Positions 35,966 to 45,753 of a stretch of 64,000 nt of DNA are shown one piece after another. The stretch covers positions 124,001-188,000 of the forward strand of contig NZ_JABJXS010000002.1 in NCBI RefSeq assembly GCF_013155275.1, in the 5' to 3' direction. The stretch is from Brenneria sp. hezel4-2-4 (GTDB lineage Bacteria > Pseudomonadota > Gammaproteobacteria > Enterobacterales > Enterobacteriaceae). The position numbers were made by a program, and so were the translations under genes. The first letter of the stretch is position 1, and every line of letters starts with the position of its first letter. A model generated the notes under the pieces. That model saw nothing but the letters and a program-made list of their open reading frames with translations, had not been told where the DNA came from and ran no database searches.

Positions 35966-37222
35966 TTAACGCTGGGTTAAAATCTGTTGTTCATAATGAC
36001 GGATGGTGGTGAGCCAGGAGGCATCCACCGGCGTGTCGTGACGTTGACAATACATTTCCCACACCGCTTGCCACGGCAGGGATTTCTGTTCTTCCAGCAG
36101 GGCCAGGCGGGCGGTGTAATCGCCTTCCTGCTCCAGTTGGCGCAGTTGCGCGGTCGGTTCCAGCAGGGCGCGCAGCAGGGCTTTTTTCATGTTGCGGGTG
36201 CCGATCACCCATGCGGCGATACGGTTGATGGAGGCGTCGAAGAAGTCCAGACCGATGTGCACCCGCTCAAACAGATCGTGACGCACAATTTCGCTGGCAA
36301 TGGCCTGGGTTTCGTCATCCAGCAGCACCACGTGGTCGCTATCCCAGCGTACCGGCCGGCTGACGTGCAGCAGCAGACGCGGCACATAAAGCATGGCGCT
36401 GGAGATCTTGTCGGCGATGGTTTCCGTCGGGTGGAAGTGGCCGGCATCCAGACACAGGGCGGTCTGGCGGGTGGCGGCATAGCCGAAGTAGAACTCATTG
36501 GAGCCAACGGTATAGCTTTCCGTGCCGATGCCGAACAGTTTGCTTTCAACCGCATCAATATGATGAGCGGGGTCAAGTTTTTCGGCGATGATTTCATCCA
36601 GCGCGGCCAGCAGGCGTTGACGCGGAGCGAGGCGGTCAACGGTGATATCTTTCATGCCGTCCGGAACCCAGATATTCATCACCGACGGCGTGCCAAGCTG
36701 TTGGCCGAAGTAAGCGGATACGTGACGGCTGGCTTTACAGTGGTCGATCCAGAACTGACGGATTTCGTCGTTGCGGTGAGAAAGGGTGAAGCCGTCGGCG
36801 CTCAGCGGATGGGAAAAACAGGTCGGGTTAAAGTCCAGCCCGATGTGGTTGCTTTTCGCCCAGCTCACCCAGTTTTTGAAATGTTCGGGTTTGATTTCGT
36901 TGCGATCCACCGGCGGCTCGGCTTCCAGATAGATGGCGTGCAGATTCAGGCGTTTCGGGCCGGGGATCAGGCTCATGGCCCGATCGAGATCGGCCCGCAG
37001 TTCGGTCGCGTTGCGCGCTTTCCCCGGGTAGTTGCCGGTCGCCTGAATACCGCCGCTCAGGGCGCCTTCCGGGTTTTCAAATCCGGCGACGTCGTCTCCC
37101 TGCCAGCAATGCATGGAAACGGGCAGACGATCGAGCTGGCGCAGCGCCTCCTCGGCATTGACGCCGACGGCGGCAAAACGCTGTTTTGCCAGTTCCCAGG
37201 CTTGATGAATAGAAGTAGTCAT
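35966..37222 (-). CDS. rhaA: RhaA, L-rhamnose isomerase
   Basis: A 418-residue Mn/Zn-dependent isomerase converting L-rhamnose to L-rhamnulose. Signatures are [32 protein letters not shown], and the metal and substrate region [13 protein letters not shown] and [16 protein letters not shown] place the start at ATG 37222 ([16 protein letters not shown]), which has AAGGAG upstream and overlaps the rhaB stop as ATGA. An in-frame TTG two codons earlier is less likely. Length agrees with the E. coli enzyme (419). Confidence 0.96.
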   Translation of the reverse strand: MTTSIHQAWELAKQRFAAVGVNAEEALRQLDRLPVSMHCWQGDDVAGFENPEGALSGGIQATGNYPGKARNATELRADLDRAMSLIPGPKRLNLHAIYLEAEPPVDRNEIKPEHFKNWVSWAKSNHIGLDFNPTCFSHPLSADGFTLSHRNDEIRQFWIDHCKASRHVSAYFGQQLGTPSVMNIWVPDGMKDITVDRLAPRQRLLAALDEIIAEKLDPAHHIDAVESKLFGIGTESYTVGSNEFYFGYAATRQTALCLDAGHFHPTETIADKISSAMLYVPRLLLHVSRPVRWDSDHVVLLDDETQAIASEIVRHDLFERVHIGLDFFDASINRIAAWVIGTRNMKKALLRALLEPTAQLRQLEQEGDYTARLALLEEQKSLPWQAVWEMYCQRHDTPVDASWLTTIRHYEQQILTQR

Positions 37223-38691
37223 GCGCAAAGCTCCTTACGTGTTTGACGATTTTGATGGCGGCGAGCGACAAAGCGCGCAATATCGCTCTCTGGATCGGGC
37301 TGGAAATGCGTGAGTTCGCTATTTTGAGCGACCAGCGTGCGGAACGCATCCACATCGGCGATGTCGTTCAGCGCCATGAGCTGGCAACCGATATTGCCGA
37401 GGGTGGACGCTTCGACCGGCCCGACGCTGACCGGAATGCCGCAGGCGTCGGCGCAAAGCTGGTTGAGGAAATGGTTCTGGCTGCCGCCGCCGACAATGTG
37501 CAACCCGGTGAACGGACGGCCGCGTAGCTCGGCCAGTTCGCTCAGCGCCTCGGCATAGAGCAGCGCCAGACTGTCGAAAATGCAGCGAGCGACGTCGCTG
37601 TCGGTTGTCGGAACCGGCTGCCGGCTTTCGCGGCAGGCGGCCTGAATTTCCCGGCTCATGCTGGGCGGATTGATAAAACGCGCATCGTTCGGATTGATGA
37701 CAAAACGGCAGGCGGGAAGGTGCCGGGCGCGCCGGATCAGATCCGGCAGGTCGCTTACCGCCATTTCTTTGGCGATCCGCTGCAACAACCACAGGCCCAT
37801 AATGTTTTTCAGCACGCGGTAACGGCCTTCCGCGCCGCCTTCGTTGGTGATATTGGCCGCCAGGGCTTTTTCGCTGGTATAAGGCGTTTTGCTCTCGAAT
37901 CCCATCAGCGACCAGGTGCCGGAAACAAGATAGGCCGCGTCCTGGTCCGCCAGCGGCGCGGCAATGACGGCGCTGGCGGTATCATGGGTGGCGACCGATA
38001 TTACCGCGATCGGCCTGCCTGCCTGGCATCGCCACTGACCCAATATCCGGCCCGGATGCGTCGGGCTCCCGAACCAGCCTGGCGGCACCCCCGCCCAGTC
38101 GAGCAACCGGTCGTCCCAGTCGTCGGTGTTGATGTTGACCAACTGCGTGGTGGTGGCGTTGGTGTATTCCCAGTTCAGCGCGCCGGTTAAGCGGTAATAG
38201 AGGTAGTCCGGCATTAACAGCGCGTGGGCGACCTTATCCAGCAACGCCGGCTGCTGCTCGACCAGCGCCCGCAACTGATACAGCGTGTTAAAGGGCAGAA
38301 ACTGAATGCCGCTGCGGCGGTAGATCTCGTCGCAGCCCAGCTCCTGCTGGGCGCGGGCCATGATGCCATCGGTGCGGTTGTCGCGATAAGAGATCGGCAG
38401 GCCGACGCGGTTACCCTGTTTATCGATCAGCACGTAATCGACGCCCCAGGTATCGATGCCGATGCTGTCGAGGGCGACGCCTTCATCGCAGGCTTTTTGC
38501 AGCCCGAAACGGATTTCGCGCTCAAGCGCGTCCACATCCCAGATGTCATGGTCATCGACGCGTTTCAGGCTGTTTATGAAACGGTGAATTTCCCGCAATG
38601 TCAGTTTGTTATCGGCGCTGTCGTAACGCGCCAACATAACGCGGCCGTTGGACGCGCCCAGGTCGACGGCTACACAATGGCGGAGAGTCAT
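37219..38691 (-). CDS. rhaB: RhaB, rhamnulokinase
   Basis: A 490-residue FGGY-family kinase that phosphorylates L-rhamnulose at C1. The N-terminal ATPase motif [44 protein letters not shown], and the C-terminal adenosine-binding [20 protein letters not shown] are all present. It is the first gene of the rhaB-A-D transcript, 28 bases or so downstream of a recognisable -10, and is preceded by RhaS and CRP sites. Length matches E. coli RhaB (489). Confidence 0.96.
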   Translation of the reverse strand: MTLRHCVAVDLGASNGRVMLARYDSADNKLTLREIHRFINSLKRVDDHDIWDVDALEREIRFGLQKACDEGVALDSIGIDTWGVDYVLIDKQGNRVGLPISYRDNRTDGIMARAQQELGCDEIYRRSGIQFLPFNTLYQLRALVEQQPALLDKVAHALLMPDYLYYRLTGALNWEYTNATTTQLVNINTDDWDDRLLDWAGVPPGWFGSPTHPGRILGQWRCQAGRPIAVISVATHDTASAVIAAPLADQDAAYLVSGTWSLMGFESKTPYTSEKALAANITNEGGAEGRYRVLKNIMGLWLLQRIAKEMAVSDLPDLIRRARHLPACRFVINPNDARFINPPSMSREIQAACRESRQPVPTTDSDVARCIFDSLALLYAEALSELAELRGRPFTGLHIVGGGSQNHFLNQLCADACGIPVSVGPVEASTLGNIGCQLMALNDIADVDAFRTLVAQNSELTHFQPDPESDIARFVARRHQNRQTRKELCA

Positions 38692-38724
38692 GATGGAGAT
38701 CCTTGTCTATGAATCATTGCCATC

Positions 38725-38819
38725 AGTCTAAAAAGATCCTTGCCTGCTCACCTTAGTATTACGGACATCCCGCAGATCGCGGTGGCAAAGAGGCAAAGAT
38801 GAATGTGAGCGACATCACA
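38725..38819 (-). promoter_or_regulatory. rhaBAD promoter: -10, two RhaS half-sites and a perfect CRP box
   Basis: On the minus strand, TAGACT (38730-38725) in CTTTTTAGACTG matches the E. coli rhaBAD -10 as I recall it. Exactly 20 bases upstream lies a 17-base element, TGTCCGTAATACTAAGG (38767-38751), then a 16-base spacer and ATCTTTGCCTCTTTGCC (38800-38784); both closely resemble the two E. coli RhaS half-sites. TGTGA-GCGACA-TCACA (38804-38819) is a perfect CRP box about 92 bases upstream of the expected start site, as in E. coli. It lies between divergent rhaB and rhaS and may serve both. Confidence 0.85.
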
Positions 38820-38839
38820 AAATGTCATTTATCGGTCAT

Positions 38840-38856
38840 CGTCACATCCTGTGACG
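38840..38856. repeat. 17-bp palindrome upstream of rhaS
   Basis: CGTCACATCCTGTGACG is an inverted repeat of 7 bases around TCC, about 140 bases before rhaS. It has TCACA and TGTGA in the wrong order for a CRP box. It could be a site for RhaR or another dimeric regulator; this is not established. Confidence 0.4.
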
Positions 38857-38997
38857 TTGGCCGCATTTCCGAGTAATTTCCTGGCTTTCTTAAAAAACGT
38901 GCAGGATTTACGCGTTTTCGCGTTGAAAATTCATGGTGCGATTGAGAATAGTTCTCTACCATCAAGGCGACATTCAACCAGGGCGGAGACGACAAGC

Positions 38998-39831
38998 ATG
39001 CTATTACAGAGCGTTGATTTTTTCCCTTCGGGAAAAGCGTCGATTACGATTGAGCCGCGTCTCCCCCAGTCGGCGTTCCCTGAGCATTACCATGATTTCT
39101 TCGAAATTGTGATTGTCGAGCAGGGTAATGGCACCCATATTTTTAACGATCAGCCTTATACGCTGAGCAGCGGTTCCATCTGCTTTGTCCGCGATCGCGA
39201 TCGGCATCTGTATGAACATACGGAAAACCTGTGCCTGACCAATGTACTGTACCGCGCGCCGGACGCGTTCAGCTTTCTGAGCGGGCTGGAGCGGTTATTG
39301 CCGCAGGAACGAGAGGGGAATTACCTGTCGCACTGGCGCGTGAATCAGGGCGTGTTGAAGCAGATTGGCGAGTTGATTGATCAACTGGAATTGCTGGGTG
39401 ATGAGGTTGACCCGCACGTGATTGCCAACCGCGAAATTTTGTTTATGCAGCTATTAGTGCTGTTACGCAAAAGCAGCCTGGCGGATAACATTAATGACGC
39501 CGACGGACGGCTCAACCATTTAATCGCCTGGCTGGAAGAGCACTACGCCGACGAGATCTGTTGGGAACGGCTGGCGGAGCGGTTCATGCTGTCATTACGC
39601 ACATTGCACCGCCAGTTAAAACAGCAAACGGGGTTGACGCCGCAACGCTATCTCAATCGTTTCCGGTTGCTCAAGGCGCGGCATTTACTGCGTCAGACTG
39701 ACGCGAGCGTCACGGATATCGCCTTTCGCTGCGGTTTTGTCGACAGCAACCATTTTTCCACCCTGTTTAAGCGCGAGTTTTCGTATTCGCCGAGCGCCAT
39801 TCGCCACGGGCAGGACAGGGAACGGCAGTAA
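38998..39831 (+). CDS. rhaS: RhaS, AraC-family activator of rhaBAD and rhaT
   Basis: A 277-residue rhamnose-responsive activator. The N-terminal cupin has [19 protein letters not shown] and [19 protein letters not shown]. The C-terminal double helix-turn-helix has [19 protein letters not shown], the segment ARHLLRQ and [20 protein letters not shown]. The ATG at 38998 gives [12 protein letters not shown], matching the E. coli RhaS start, with GGAG upstream; an in-frame extension back to 38851 is not supported. It is followed 75 bases later by rhaR. In Dickeya, RhaS also activates the rhiTN operon for rhamnogalacturonides, which makes the operon at 55-59 kb a candidate target. Confidence 0.95.
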   Translation: MLLQSVDFFPSGKASITIEPRLPQSAFPEHYHDFFEIVIVEQGNGTHIFNDQPYTLSSGSICFVRDRDRHLYEHTENLCLTNVLYRAPDAFSFLSGLERLLPQEREGNYLSHWRVNQGVLKQIGELIDQLELLGDEVDPHVIANREILFMQLLVLLRKSSLADNINDADGRLNHLIAWLEEHYADEICWERLAERFMLSLRTLHRQLKQQTGLTPQRYLNRFRLLKARHLLRQTDASVTDIAFRCGFVDSNHFSTLFKREFSYSPSAIRHGQDRERQ

Positions 39832-39906
39832 CGCGAAATCAGTCACCGTTTTTTAGATCAAAAAGCGCAATACTTTCTGACTATCCTGGTTGAGGCGGAG
39901 GGCGCG

Positions 39907-40755
39907 GTGTCTGGTCGGTTAATCCTGAAAAAAAGCGACTTCTTCGCTTTCGATACGCAATCGGTGGCGGTGGCGGATCGTTATCCGCAAAATGTGTTTG
40001 CCGAACATACCCATGAGTTTTGCGAGCTGGTGCTGGTATGGCGCGGTAACGGTCTGCATGTGCTTAATGACCGTCCTTACCGCATTACCTGCGGCGATCT
40101 GTTTTATATTCGGGCTGAAGATCGCCATAGCTATGAAGCGGTGAACGATCTGGTATTGCATAACATCATCTATTGTCCGGAGCGGCTGCAACTGAATGTC
40201 GACTGGCAGGGGCTGTTGCAAAGCGGTCACGCGCCAGGCGACGATCGGCATTGGCGACTCAGCAGCCACGGCATGGCGCAGGCGCGGCAGGTTATCGGTC
40301 AACTTGAATATGAAAGCCACAAAGGGGATGCGCTGTCCCGTTGCTTATCGGAAAGCCTGTTTTTACAGCTCATTATTACGCTGCGCCGCCATCGCTATCA
40401 GTCGGTGAGCGCCGATGGCGTGTGCGAAGGAGAAAAGCTTGATTTATTAATCGCCGCCCTGGGAAACAGCCTGGCGTCGCCGTTCGATTTAGCGCATTTC
40501 TGTCGTCATCACCAGGTGGCGGAGCGTCCGCTGCGTCAGCTATTCCGTTCGCAAACCGGGATGACCATCAACCAGTATTTGCGCCAACTGCGTATCTGTC
40601 AGGCGCAGTACCTGCTGCGGCACAGTGAAATGCTGATCAGCGATATCGCCGCGCACTGCGGTTTTGAAGACAGCAACTATTTTTCGGTGGTGTTCGCCAA
40701 AGAGACCGGAATGACGCCACGTCTGTGGCGTCAACGGTATGTGGCGGCGGTATAA
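39907..40755 (+). CDS. rhaR: RhaR, AraC-family activator of rhaSR
   Basis: A 282-residue paralogue of RhaS that in E. coli activates rhaSR in response to rhamnose. The cupin domain has [20 protein letters not shown] and [14 protein letters not shown], and the C-terminal DNA-binding domain has [48 protein letters not shown]. The start is GTG at 39907 with GGAGG five bases upstream. It is convergent with rhaT, only 6 bases apart. Confidence 0.94.
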   Translation: MSGRLILKKSDFFAFDTQSVAVADRYPQNVFAEHTHEFCELVLVWRGNGLHVLNDRPYRITCGDLFYIRAEDRHSYEAVNDLVLHNIIYCPERLQLNVDWQGLLQSGHAPGDDRHWRLSSHGMAQARQVIGQLEYESHKGDALSRCLSESLFLQLIITLRRHRYQSVSADGVCEGEKLDLLIAALGNSLASPFDLAHFCRHHQVAERPLRQLFRSQTGMTINQYLRQLRICQAQYLLRHSEMLISDIAAHCGFEDSNYFSVVFAKETGMTPRLWRQRYVAAV

Positions 40756-40761
40756 GCGCAA

Positions 40762-41796
40762 TCAGCTGGCCATCCCCAAACCAACGATGTTGGCCGCCAG
40801 AATAATCACCACGCAACCCACGCTTAATACGCCGACCGGCCGGCGGCCGGCCGATGTCCACTCTTTCAGGATCAGACCGACCAAGCCGCCGCACAGCACA
40901 TAGAAGCTCATATGCAGCATCCAGCTCATATAGTCATACTGCGGCGGAATTTTGGCGTGGCCCCAGGCATAGAAAAAGAACTGGAGATACCACATCAGCC
41001 CCCCGAGCGCGGAAAGCAGTAGGTTACTGATCAGCAGAGGTTTCGCCACAGAGAAGTCCGCTTTGACCGACAGATCTTTCACTGTCGCCAGGCGAATGAA
41101 ACAGAAGCCCAGGTTAATCAGCGCGCCTCCGCCCATAATGACCACGTAACTTGGCAGCGCCACATATAACGGATCCACGCCGAGGGTCGCCGCGGTTTCG
41201 TGCATCGGTTTCGCCGCGTCCATCGCAAAGGACATCCCGGCAGAGAAGATGCCGCACATGACGGCCAGCATCAGTCCTTTTTTCAGGTTGAACTCTTCGG
41301 CCTGAATGCCCATCTGGCGTTCTTTTAACCGGCCGGCATAGGTGACGATCGCCACGCCAATCACCGCGACCAGTACGCCCAGCAGCGTCATCCGGCCGCC
41401 GGCTGTGCCAATCAGCACGCCGAATTTACCGTTCAGGATCGGCGTCATCAGGGTGCCGACTATCAGCGTGATGCCAATGGCGATGCCGATACCCATCGAC
41501 ATGCCAAGATAGCGCATGGTGAGGCCGTAATTGATGTTGCCTATGCCCCACATGGCGCCGAACAGGAACACCGGTAATAAGGTCGCGGCGCTGAACGAAG
41601 CGTAATATCCCCAGAAATCCGGCAACAATAACGCGCTCACCGCCCAGGGCAGGAGCAGCCATGACACCATGCCGCCCACCGACCACATGCTTTCCCACGA
41701 CCAGTGTCGTACTTTCTTGAACGGCGCATAAAAGCAGGCGGCGCTGGCTGCGCCGATCAAGTGCCAGAAAATCCCCATAGTAATGTCGTTATTCAT
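40762..41796 (-). CDS. rhaT: RhaT, L-rhamnose-proton symporter
   Basis: A 344-residue inner-membrane transporter of the DMT-related RhaT family, with about ten hydrophobic helices. It begins [35 protein letters not shown], characteristic of RhaT, and contains [21 protein letters not shown] and [20 protein letters not shown]. Length equals E. coli RhaT (344). GAGGGA precedes the ATG. It imports rhamnose with a proton and is expected to be activated by RhaS and CRP from the promoter at 41857-41951. Confidence 0.96.
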   Translation of the reverse strand: MNNDITMGIFWHLIGAASAACFYAPFKKVRHWSWESMWSVGGMVSWLLLPWAVSALLLPDFWGYYASFSAATLLPVFLFGAMWGIGNINYGLTMRYLGMSMGIGIAIGITLIVGTLMTPILNGKFGVLIGTAGGRMTLLGVLVAVIGVAIVTYAGRLKERQMGIQAEEFNLKKGLMLAVMCGIFSAGMSFAMDAAKPMHETAATLGVDPLYVALPSYVVIMGGGALINLGFCFIRLATVKDLSVKADFSVAKPLLISNLLLSALGGLMWYLQFFFYAWGHAKIPPQYDYMSWMLHMSFYVLCGGLVGLILKEWTSAGRRPVGVLSVGCVVIILAANIVGLGMAS

Positions 41797-41856
41797 TCTC
41801 TATCCCTCATTTTTATTGAATGGACAGGGCGACGGCCTACGACCCCGGAGCCATCG

Positions 41857-41951
41857 ACTCTAAAGAGCGGACGACAGGCCTGCCTTTAGGTGAGTGACGC
41901 CGGCGGGGTAAAGCTGGCAAAATCCAGCGGTTGGGATTGATAACGATCACA
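41857..41951 (-). promoter_or_regulatory. rhaT promoter: -10, RhaS-like half-sites and CRP box
   Basis: On the minus strand TAGAGT (41862-41857) in CTCTTTAGAGTC is a -10 like that of rhaBAD. Twenty bases upstream is CGTCACTCACCTAAAGG (41899-41883), then a 16-base spacer and AACCGCTGGATTTTGCC (41932-41916), similar to the rhaBAD half-sites mainly at their AAGG and TTTGCC ends. TGTGA-TCGTTA-TCAAT (41951-41936) is a CRP-like box. Every spacing equals that at rhaBAD, including 86.5 bases from -10 end to CRP centre. The half-sites are degenerate, so the spacing is the main evidence. Confidence 0.7.
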
Positions 41952-42159
41952 GTTTGATATTTTCTTTCCCCGGCGGGTTCAGCCAGCGCCGCCGACAAAA
42001 TGCACCAGCGCGACGCAACCGGTGGCACCAGCGTGGGGCGTCGCGGGGCGATTTCGGCGCCGGAATGCGGCGCTCAGGGCCTTCCAAGGGCTGGCATGTA
42101 TTTTGCTTCTGGTTTGTGTGGGGCAGCACTACGGCATTGTGCTGAATGACCTGAATAGC
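41952..42159. other. region between rhaT promoter and riboswitch
   Basis: These 208 bases separate the rhaT promoter from the guanidine riboswitch. The promoter of the guanidine operon must lie here, but I cannot place a convincing -35/-10. No gene is seen. Confidence 0.3.
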
Positions 42160-42289
42160 TGGCTAGGGTTCCGATCCGCGCGATGCGGATGACTGGTCCG
42201 AGAGCTGGCGACCTCCAGTTGAGGTTACACGGCGGGATAAAAGCCCGGGAGACAGCAACACCGCTGGTGTAGCGCTGCTCCCCTTTTTT
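42160..42289 (+). ncRNA. guanidine-I (ykkC) riboswitch with intrinsic terminator
   Basis: The leader of the guanidine operon contains the diagnostic ykkC-class strings in order: CTAGGGTTCCG (42163-42173), GGTCCGAGAG (42195-42204), ACACGGCGGGATAAAAGCCC (42227-42246) and CGGGAG. The 3' end of the aptamer overlaps a terminator: GGGAG-A-CAGC (42247-42256) can pair with GCTG-CTCCC (42274-42282), enclosing a small ACACC/GGTGT hairpin, and is followed by six T residues (42284-42289). Guanidine binding should hold GGGAG in the aptamer and prevent termination, giving an ON switch. The operon downstream is the expected regulon. Exact helix ends were not computed. Confidence 0.93.
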
Positions 42290-42312
42290 CCCACCCCAAC
42301 TGGAGGTCTGAC

Positions 42313-43371
42313 ATGAAATTATCTCGCTTACTGGGTGTTTGCGTCCTCAGTCTCTCGGCAGTATTAAGCTTTCCTTCTCACTCCGCGCCCAAAAAAGAGT
42401 TCAACGTCTGCTGGACCATCTACGCGGGATGGATGCCGTGGGGGTATATCGGCACCGAAGGCATCATCGACAAATGGGCCGATAAGTACGGCATCAAAAT
42501 CAACGTCACTCAACTTAACGACTATGTTGAATCCATCAATCAATATACCGCCGGACAGTTTGACGGCTGCACCATGACCAACATGGATGCGTTGACCATC
42601 CCGGCGGCGGGCGGCGTGGATTCGACGGCGCTATTGTTGGGGAGTTTCTCCGACGGCAACGATGGCGTGGTGTTGAAAGGCACGGGCAAAACGCTCAACG
42701 ATCTGCGCGGCATGAGAGTCAATTTGCCGGAGCTGTCGGTATCGCATTACCTGCTGGTGCGCGGGCTGGAAACCGCCGGGTTGCAGGAGCGCGATATAAC
42801 GGTGGTCAACACCTCTGACGCCGATATCGTCGCCGCCTTTTCCACCCGCGGCGTACAGGCCGCCGTGGCCTGGAACCCGCAGCTTTCCGCCATCAAAGCC
42901 ATCCCGGACACCACCGAGGTCTTCCACTCCGGACAGGTGCCGGGCGAGTTGATTGACATGATGGTGGTCAATACCCGCGTGCTGCAAGAGAATCCTGACT
43001 TTGGCAAAGCCCTCACCGGCGCCTGGTTCGAAATGATGGCGCTGATGCAGGCGGGCAACCCGGCGGCGCTTGAGTCGATGGCTAAAGCATCCGGCACCGA
43101 TCTGGCCGGTTATCAGGCACAGTTGAAAACCACCCATCTGTTTTACACCGCGCAGGACAATCTACAGTTCATCACCAACCCGGAACTGCCCGCCACCATG
43201 CAACGGGTGGCGAAATTCTCTTTTGACAAAGGGCTGCTGGGGGATGGCGCGCAGAGCGCGGAGTTTATCGGCATGAATTTCCCCGGCGGCATCACCCAGG
43301 GCGATAGCGGGAATGTGAAGCTGCGCTTCAATGATGAGTTCGTTCGACTGGCGGCCGCAGGCCAGCTTTGA
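42313..43371 (+). CDS. guanidine/urea-type ABC transporter substrate-binding protein
   Basis: A 352-residue periplasmic binding protein with a cleavable signal peptide (LLGVCVLSLSAVLSFPSHSA, cut near residue 25). The mature protein is of the NitT/TauT type, with CWTIYAGWMPWGYIGTEGI, QFDGCTMTNMDALTIPAAGG and a VAWNPQLSAI hinge region. It belongs to the set annotated as putative urea ABC transporter binding proteins linked to urea-carboxylase-like genes. Behind a guanidine riboswitch, guanidinium is the more likely ligand. The start ATG at 42313 has TGGAGG upstream. First gene of a six-gene operon. Confidence 0.88.
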   Translation: MKLSRLLGVCVLSLSAVLSFPSHSAPKKEFNVCWTIYAGWMPWGYIGTEGIIDKWADKYGIKINVTQLNDYVESINQYTAGQFDGCTMTNMDALTIPAAGGVDSTALLLGSFSDGNDGVVLKGTGKTLNDLRGMRVNLPELSVSHYLLVRGLETAGLQERDITVVNTSDADIVAAFSTRGVQAAVAWNPQLSAIKAIPDTTEVFHSGQVPGELIDMMVVNTRVLQENPDFGKALTGAWFEMMALMQAGNPAALESMAKASGTDLAGYQAQLKTTHLFYTAQDNLQFITNPELPATMQRVAKFSFDKGLLGDGAQSAEFIGMNFPGGITQGDSGNVKLRFNDEFVRLAAAGQL

Positions 43372-43395
43372 TCCCGACTCACAGGAGAAAATGCC

Positions 43396-44211
43396 ATGCG
43401 CCTGATTAATCGCCACCCGCAACGGAGTGGACGCATGCTGCTGGTACTGTTGCCTTTTGTCGTGCTGTTGGCGGCGTATCTGATGGGGTCCGCCGTGCGG
43501 CTGGAGGCCAATCCCAGCGACAAGCTGTTGCCCAGTTTCGCGCAGATGGCCGACGCCATCCAGCGTATGGCGTTTACGGCGGACAGGCGCAGCGGCGATT
43601 ACCTGCTTTGGCTGGATACGGCCGTCAGCCTGGGCAGACTGGCGAGCGGATTGGCGATCGCCTCATTGCTCGGCCTGTGCTTCGGCATTGCGGCGGGGGT
43701 GTTTCCTTTGTTGCGGGCGTCTCTGTCGCCATTGATGGCGGTACTGTCGATGATCCCGCCGCTCGCCATCCTGCCGATCCTGTTTATTGTGTTCGGACTG
43801 GATGAACTATCAAAAGTCATGCTGATCGTCATTGGCATCACGCCGATGCTGGCGCGCGATCTGGAACAGCGCGCCCGGGAGATCCCGCCGGAGATCCTGA
43901 TCAAAGCCCAGACGCTGGGCGCCAATAGCTGGATCGTGGTTTTGCGGGTGGTGCTGCCGCAGTTGCTATCGCGCCTGTTGACGTCGCTGCGCCTGCTGCT
44001 CGGCACGGCGTGGCTGTTTCTGATCTCCGCCGAGGCCATTTCGGCCACCGCCGGGCTGGGGTATCGCATCTTTCTGGTACGCCGCTATATGGCGATGGAT
44101 GTGATTCTGCCTTACGTGGCGTGGATCACGCTGCTGGCGTGGCTGATGGATCTGTCGCTGCGTTATCTCAACCGCCGCTGTTTCCCCTGGTCAGAGGGAG
44201 GAAAAGCATGA
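43396..44211 (+). CDS. ABC transporter permease of the guanidine operon
   Basis: A 271-residue membrane permease of the BPD_transp_1/SsuC-TauC type, with an N-terminal helix (LLVLLPFVVLLAAYLMG) and about five more. The coupling-loop signature EIPPEILIKAQTLGANSWIVVLRVVLPQLLSRLLTSLR lies near residues 155-190 (E-A-A--G pattern with AQTLGA). AGGAG is 8 bases before ATG 43396; the ATG at 43391 is too close to it and in another frame. The stop overlaps the ATPase start (ATGA). Confidence 0.9.
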   Translation: MRLINRHPQRSGRMLLVLLPFVVLLAAYLMGSAVRLEANPSDKLLPSFAQMADAIQRMAFTADRRSGDYLLWLDTAVSLGRLASGLAIASLLGLCFGIAAGVFPLLRASLSPLMAVLSMIPPLAILPILFIVFGLDELSKVMLIVIGITPMLARDLEQRAREIPPEILIKAQTLGANSWIVVLRVVLPQLLSRLLTSLRLLLGTAWLFLISAEAISATAGLGYRIFLVRRYMAMDVILPYVAWITLLAWLMDLSLRYLNRRCFPWSEGGKA

Positions 44212-44999
44212 GCTTTATCGAAATCGATAACATCTGGCAGGAGTATGGCGACCATGTGGTGCTGGAACGGCTGAACCTGCATATTGGCGAAGGGGAGTTT
44301 TGCACGATGGTCGGCGCGTCGGGCTGCGGCAAATCGACGTTTCTGCGCCTGCTGCTCGGTCAGGAACAGCCCAGCCGCGGCAGCATCCGGCTGGAGGGCG
44401 GCGCATTGCCCGCCGAACCCGACGTTAGCCGCGGTGTGGTCTTCCAGCGTTACTCGGTTTTTCCGCATCTGAGCGTGCTGGAAAACGTGACCATCGGGTT
44501 GGAGTTACCGCATGCCCCCTGGTGCGGGCGTCTGTTTGGCCGGCGTAAACGCGCGGCCAGAGAAAAAGCGGCGGCCATGCTGGCGCGCGTCGGTCTCGGA
44601 CAGGCGCTGCATCACTATCCCAGCCAGCTTTCCGGCGGCATGCAACAGCGTCTGGCCATCGCTCAGGCATTTATCGTCCAGCCGCGCATTCTGCTGCTCG
44701 ACGAACCGTTCGGCGCCCTCGATCCCGGTATCCGCAAAGATATGCATACCCTGCTGCTGGAACTGTGGAATGAAACCCGGCTGACGGTGTTTATGGTGAC
44801 GCACGATCTGTCGGAAGGGTTCAACCTCGGCACGCGCCTGCTGGTATTCGACAAGGTGCGCATTGATCCGCAGGCCCCTAACGCTTACGGCGCGCGCATC
44901 ACCTATGACATTCCGCTCAATCAGAATCGTCACGCCGCCCGTGAGGCGCTAACCGCCTTGCCGCCGCGTATCACCGGCGTCGACCCCGTTACTTTTTAA
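44208..44999 (+). CDS. ABC transporter ATP-binding protein of the guanidine operon
   Basis: A 263-residue ATPase of the nitrate/taurine importer type. Walker A is GASGCGKST, the Q-loop is VVFQRY, the signature is LSGGMQQR, Walker B is ILLLDEPFGALDPG and the switch His is in VTHDLSEG. The ATG at 44208 overlaps the permease stop and follows GGGAGG. An open frame extending back to 44010 overlaps the permease and is not part of the gene. A C-terminal extension after residue 215 (RIDPQAPNAYGARITYDIP) is typical of the urea-carboxylase-associated subgroup. Confidence 0.92.
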   Translation: MSFIEIDNIWQEYGDHVVLERLNLHIGEGEFCTMVGASGCGKSTFLRLLLGQEQPSRGSIRLEGGALPAEPDVSRGVVFQRYSVFPHLSVLENVTIGLELPHAPWCGRLFGRRKRAAREKAAAMLARVGLGQALHHYPSQLSGGMQQRLAIAQAFIVQPRILLLDEPFGALDPGIRKDMHTLLLELWNETRLTVFMVTHDLSEGFNLGTRLLVFDKVRIDPQAPNAYGARITYDIPLNQNRHAAREALTALPPRITGVDPVTF

Positions 45000-45010
45000 G
45001 GAGCTTTTTT

Positions 45011-45742
45011 ATGACCACAGATACGCTGGCGTTACGCGCCAATCTGTATGAAGAAACCGTCCCCGGCGGCGGTCATACCTCGTTCATTCTCAAGCGCGGC
45101 CAGGTGCTGCGCATCACCGACATAGAAGGCGGAGCCAACGTTAGCCTATTGCTGCTCAACGCCCGCCAGCCCAGCGAACGGCTGAATCTGCCGGACACCC
45201 TGAAAGGACAGCATACCGCCAAACTGACGGCGGGCCATTGTCTGTATTCCGACATGGGACGGGTGCTGGCGGCGATTATTACGGATACCTGCGGCTGGCA
45301 TGACAGCTTTGGCGGCGTGCTCAATGCGGACGAAGTTCAGCAGAAATACGGGCCAGGGCGCTATCAGGAACTGCGCAACGGTTTTTTCCGCAACGGCACG
45401 GACAACCTGCTGGTGGAAATGGGCAAGTGGAATCTTGACCTTCAGGACTTGCTGATGGTGGTCAATTTGTTCAGCAAAGTGACGGTCGATGAAAGCGGCC
45501 GGTTTTGCTTCCACCCGGACTCTTCCCGGCCGGGCGATTATATCGAGCTGTTCGCCCCGATGGACACGCTGGTGGTCTTGACCGCGTTGCAACATCCGAT
45601 GGATCCGAATCCGCGTTATGCCCCGCAGCCGGTGCGGCTGGCGTGGAGCCAGGCCGCCGGCGACGGCATCACCGTGGGCTGTCGCACATCGCGCCCGGAA
45701 AACGCGCGGGCTTTTCATAACACCGAACGCTTCCAGCTTTAA
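45011..45742 (+). CDS. DUF1989 urea-carboxylase-associated protein, carboxyguanidine deiminase-type subunit
   Basis: A 243-residue cytoplasmic protein of the DUF1989 family (urea amidolyase-associated protein group). Features include [43 protein letters not shown] and [11 protein letters not shown], with His and Cys residues that could form a metal site. Published work on guanidine assimilation identified a pair of DUF1989 proteins, CgdA and CgdB, as a carboxyguanidine deiminase acting after guanidine carboxylation, making allophanate. Which of the two genes here is A or B I cannot say. AAGGAG precedes the ATG. It is 11 bases before its paralogue. Confidence 0.85.
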   Translation: MTTDTLALRANLYEETVPGGGHTSFILKRGQVLRITDIEGGANVSLLLLNARQPSERLNLPDTLKGQHTAKLTAGHCLYSDMGRVLAAIITDTCGWHDSFGGVLNADEVQQKYGPGRYQELRNGFFRNGTDNLLVEMGKWNLDLQDLLMVVNLFSKVTVDESGRFCFHPDSSRPGDYIELFAPMDTLVVLTALQHPMDPNPRYAPQPVRLAWSQAAGDGITVGCRTSRPENARAFHNTERFQL

Positions 45743-45753
45743 GGAGAAATAAC

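Noticed and set aside
35987-37246. Long plus-strand open frame of 419 codons antisense to rhaA
   Set aside because: It mirrors the rhaA frame almost exactly, has no family resemblance or ribosome-binding site, and arises from the codon usage of a GC-rich gene.
38840-38856. CGTCACATCCTGTGACG as a second CRP site
   Set aside because: The half-sites are in the order TCACA then TGTGA with a 3-base gap, which is not the CRP geometry.
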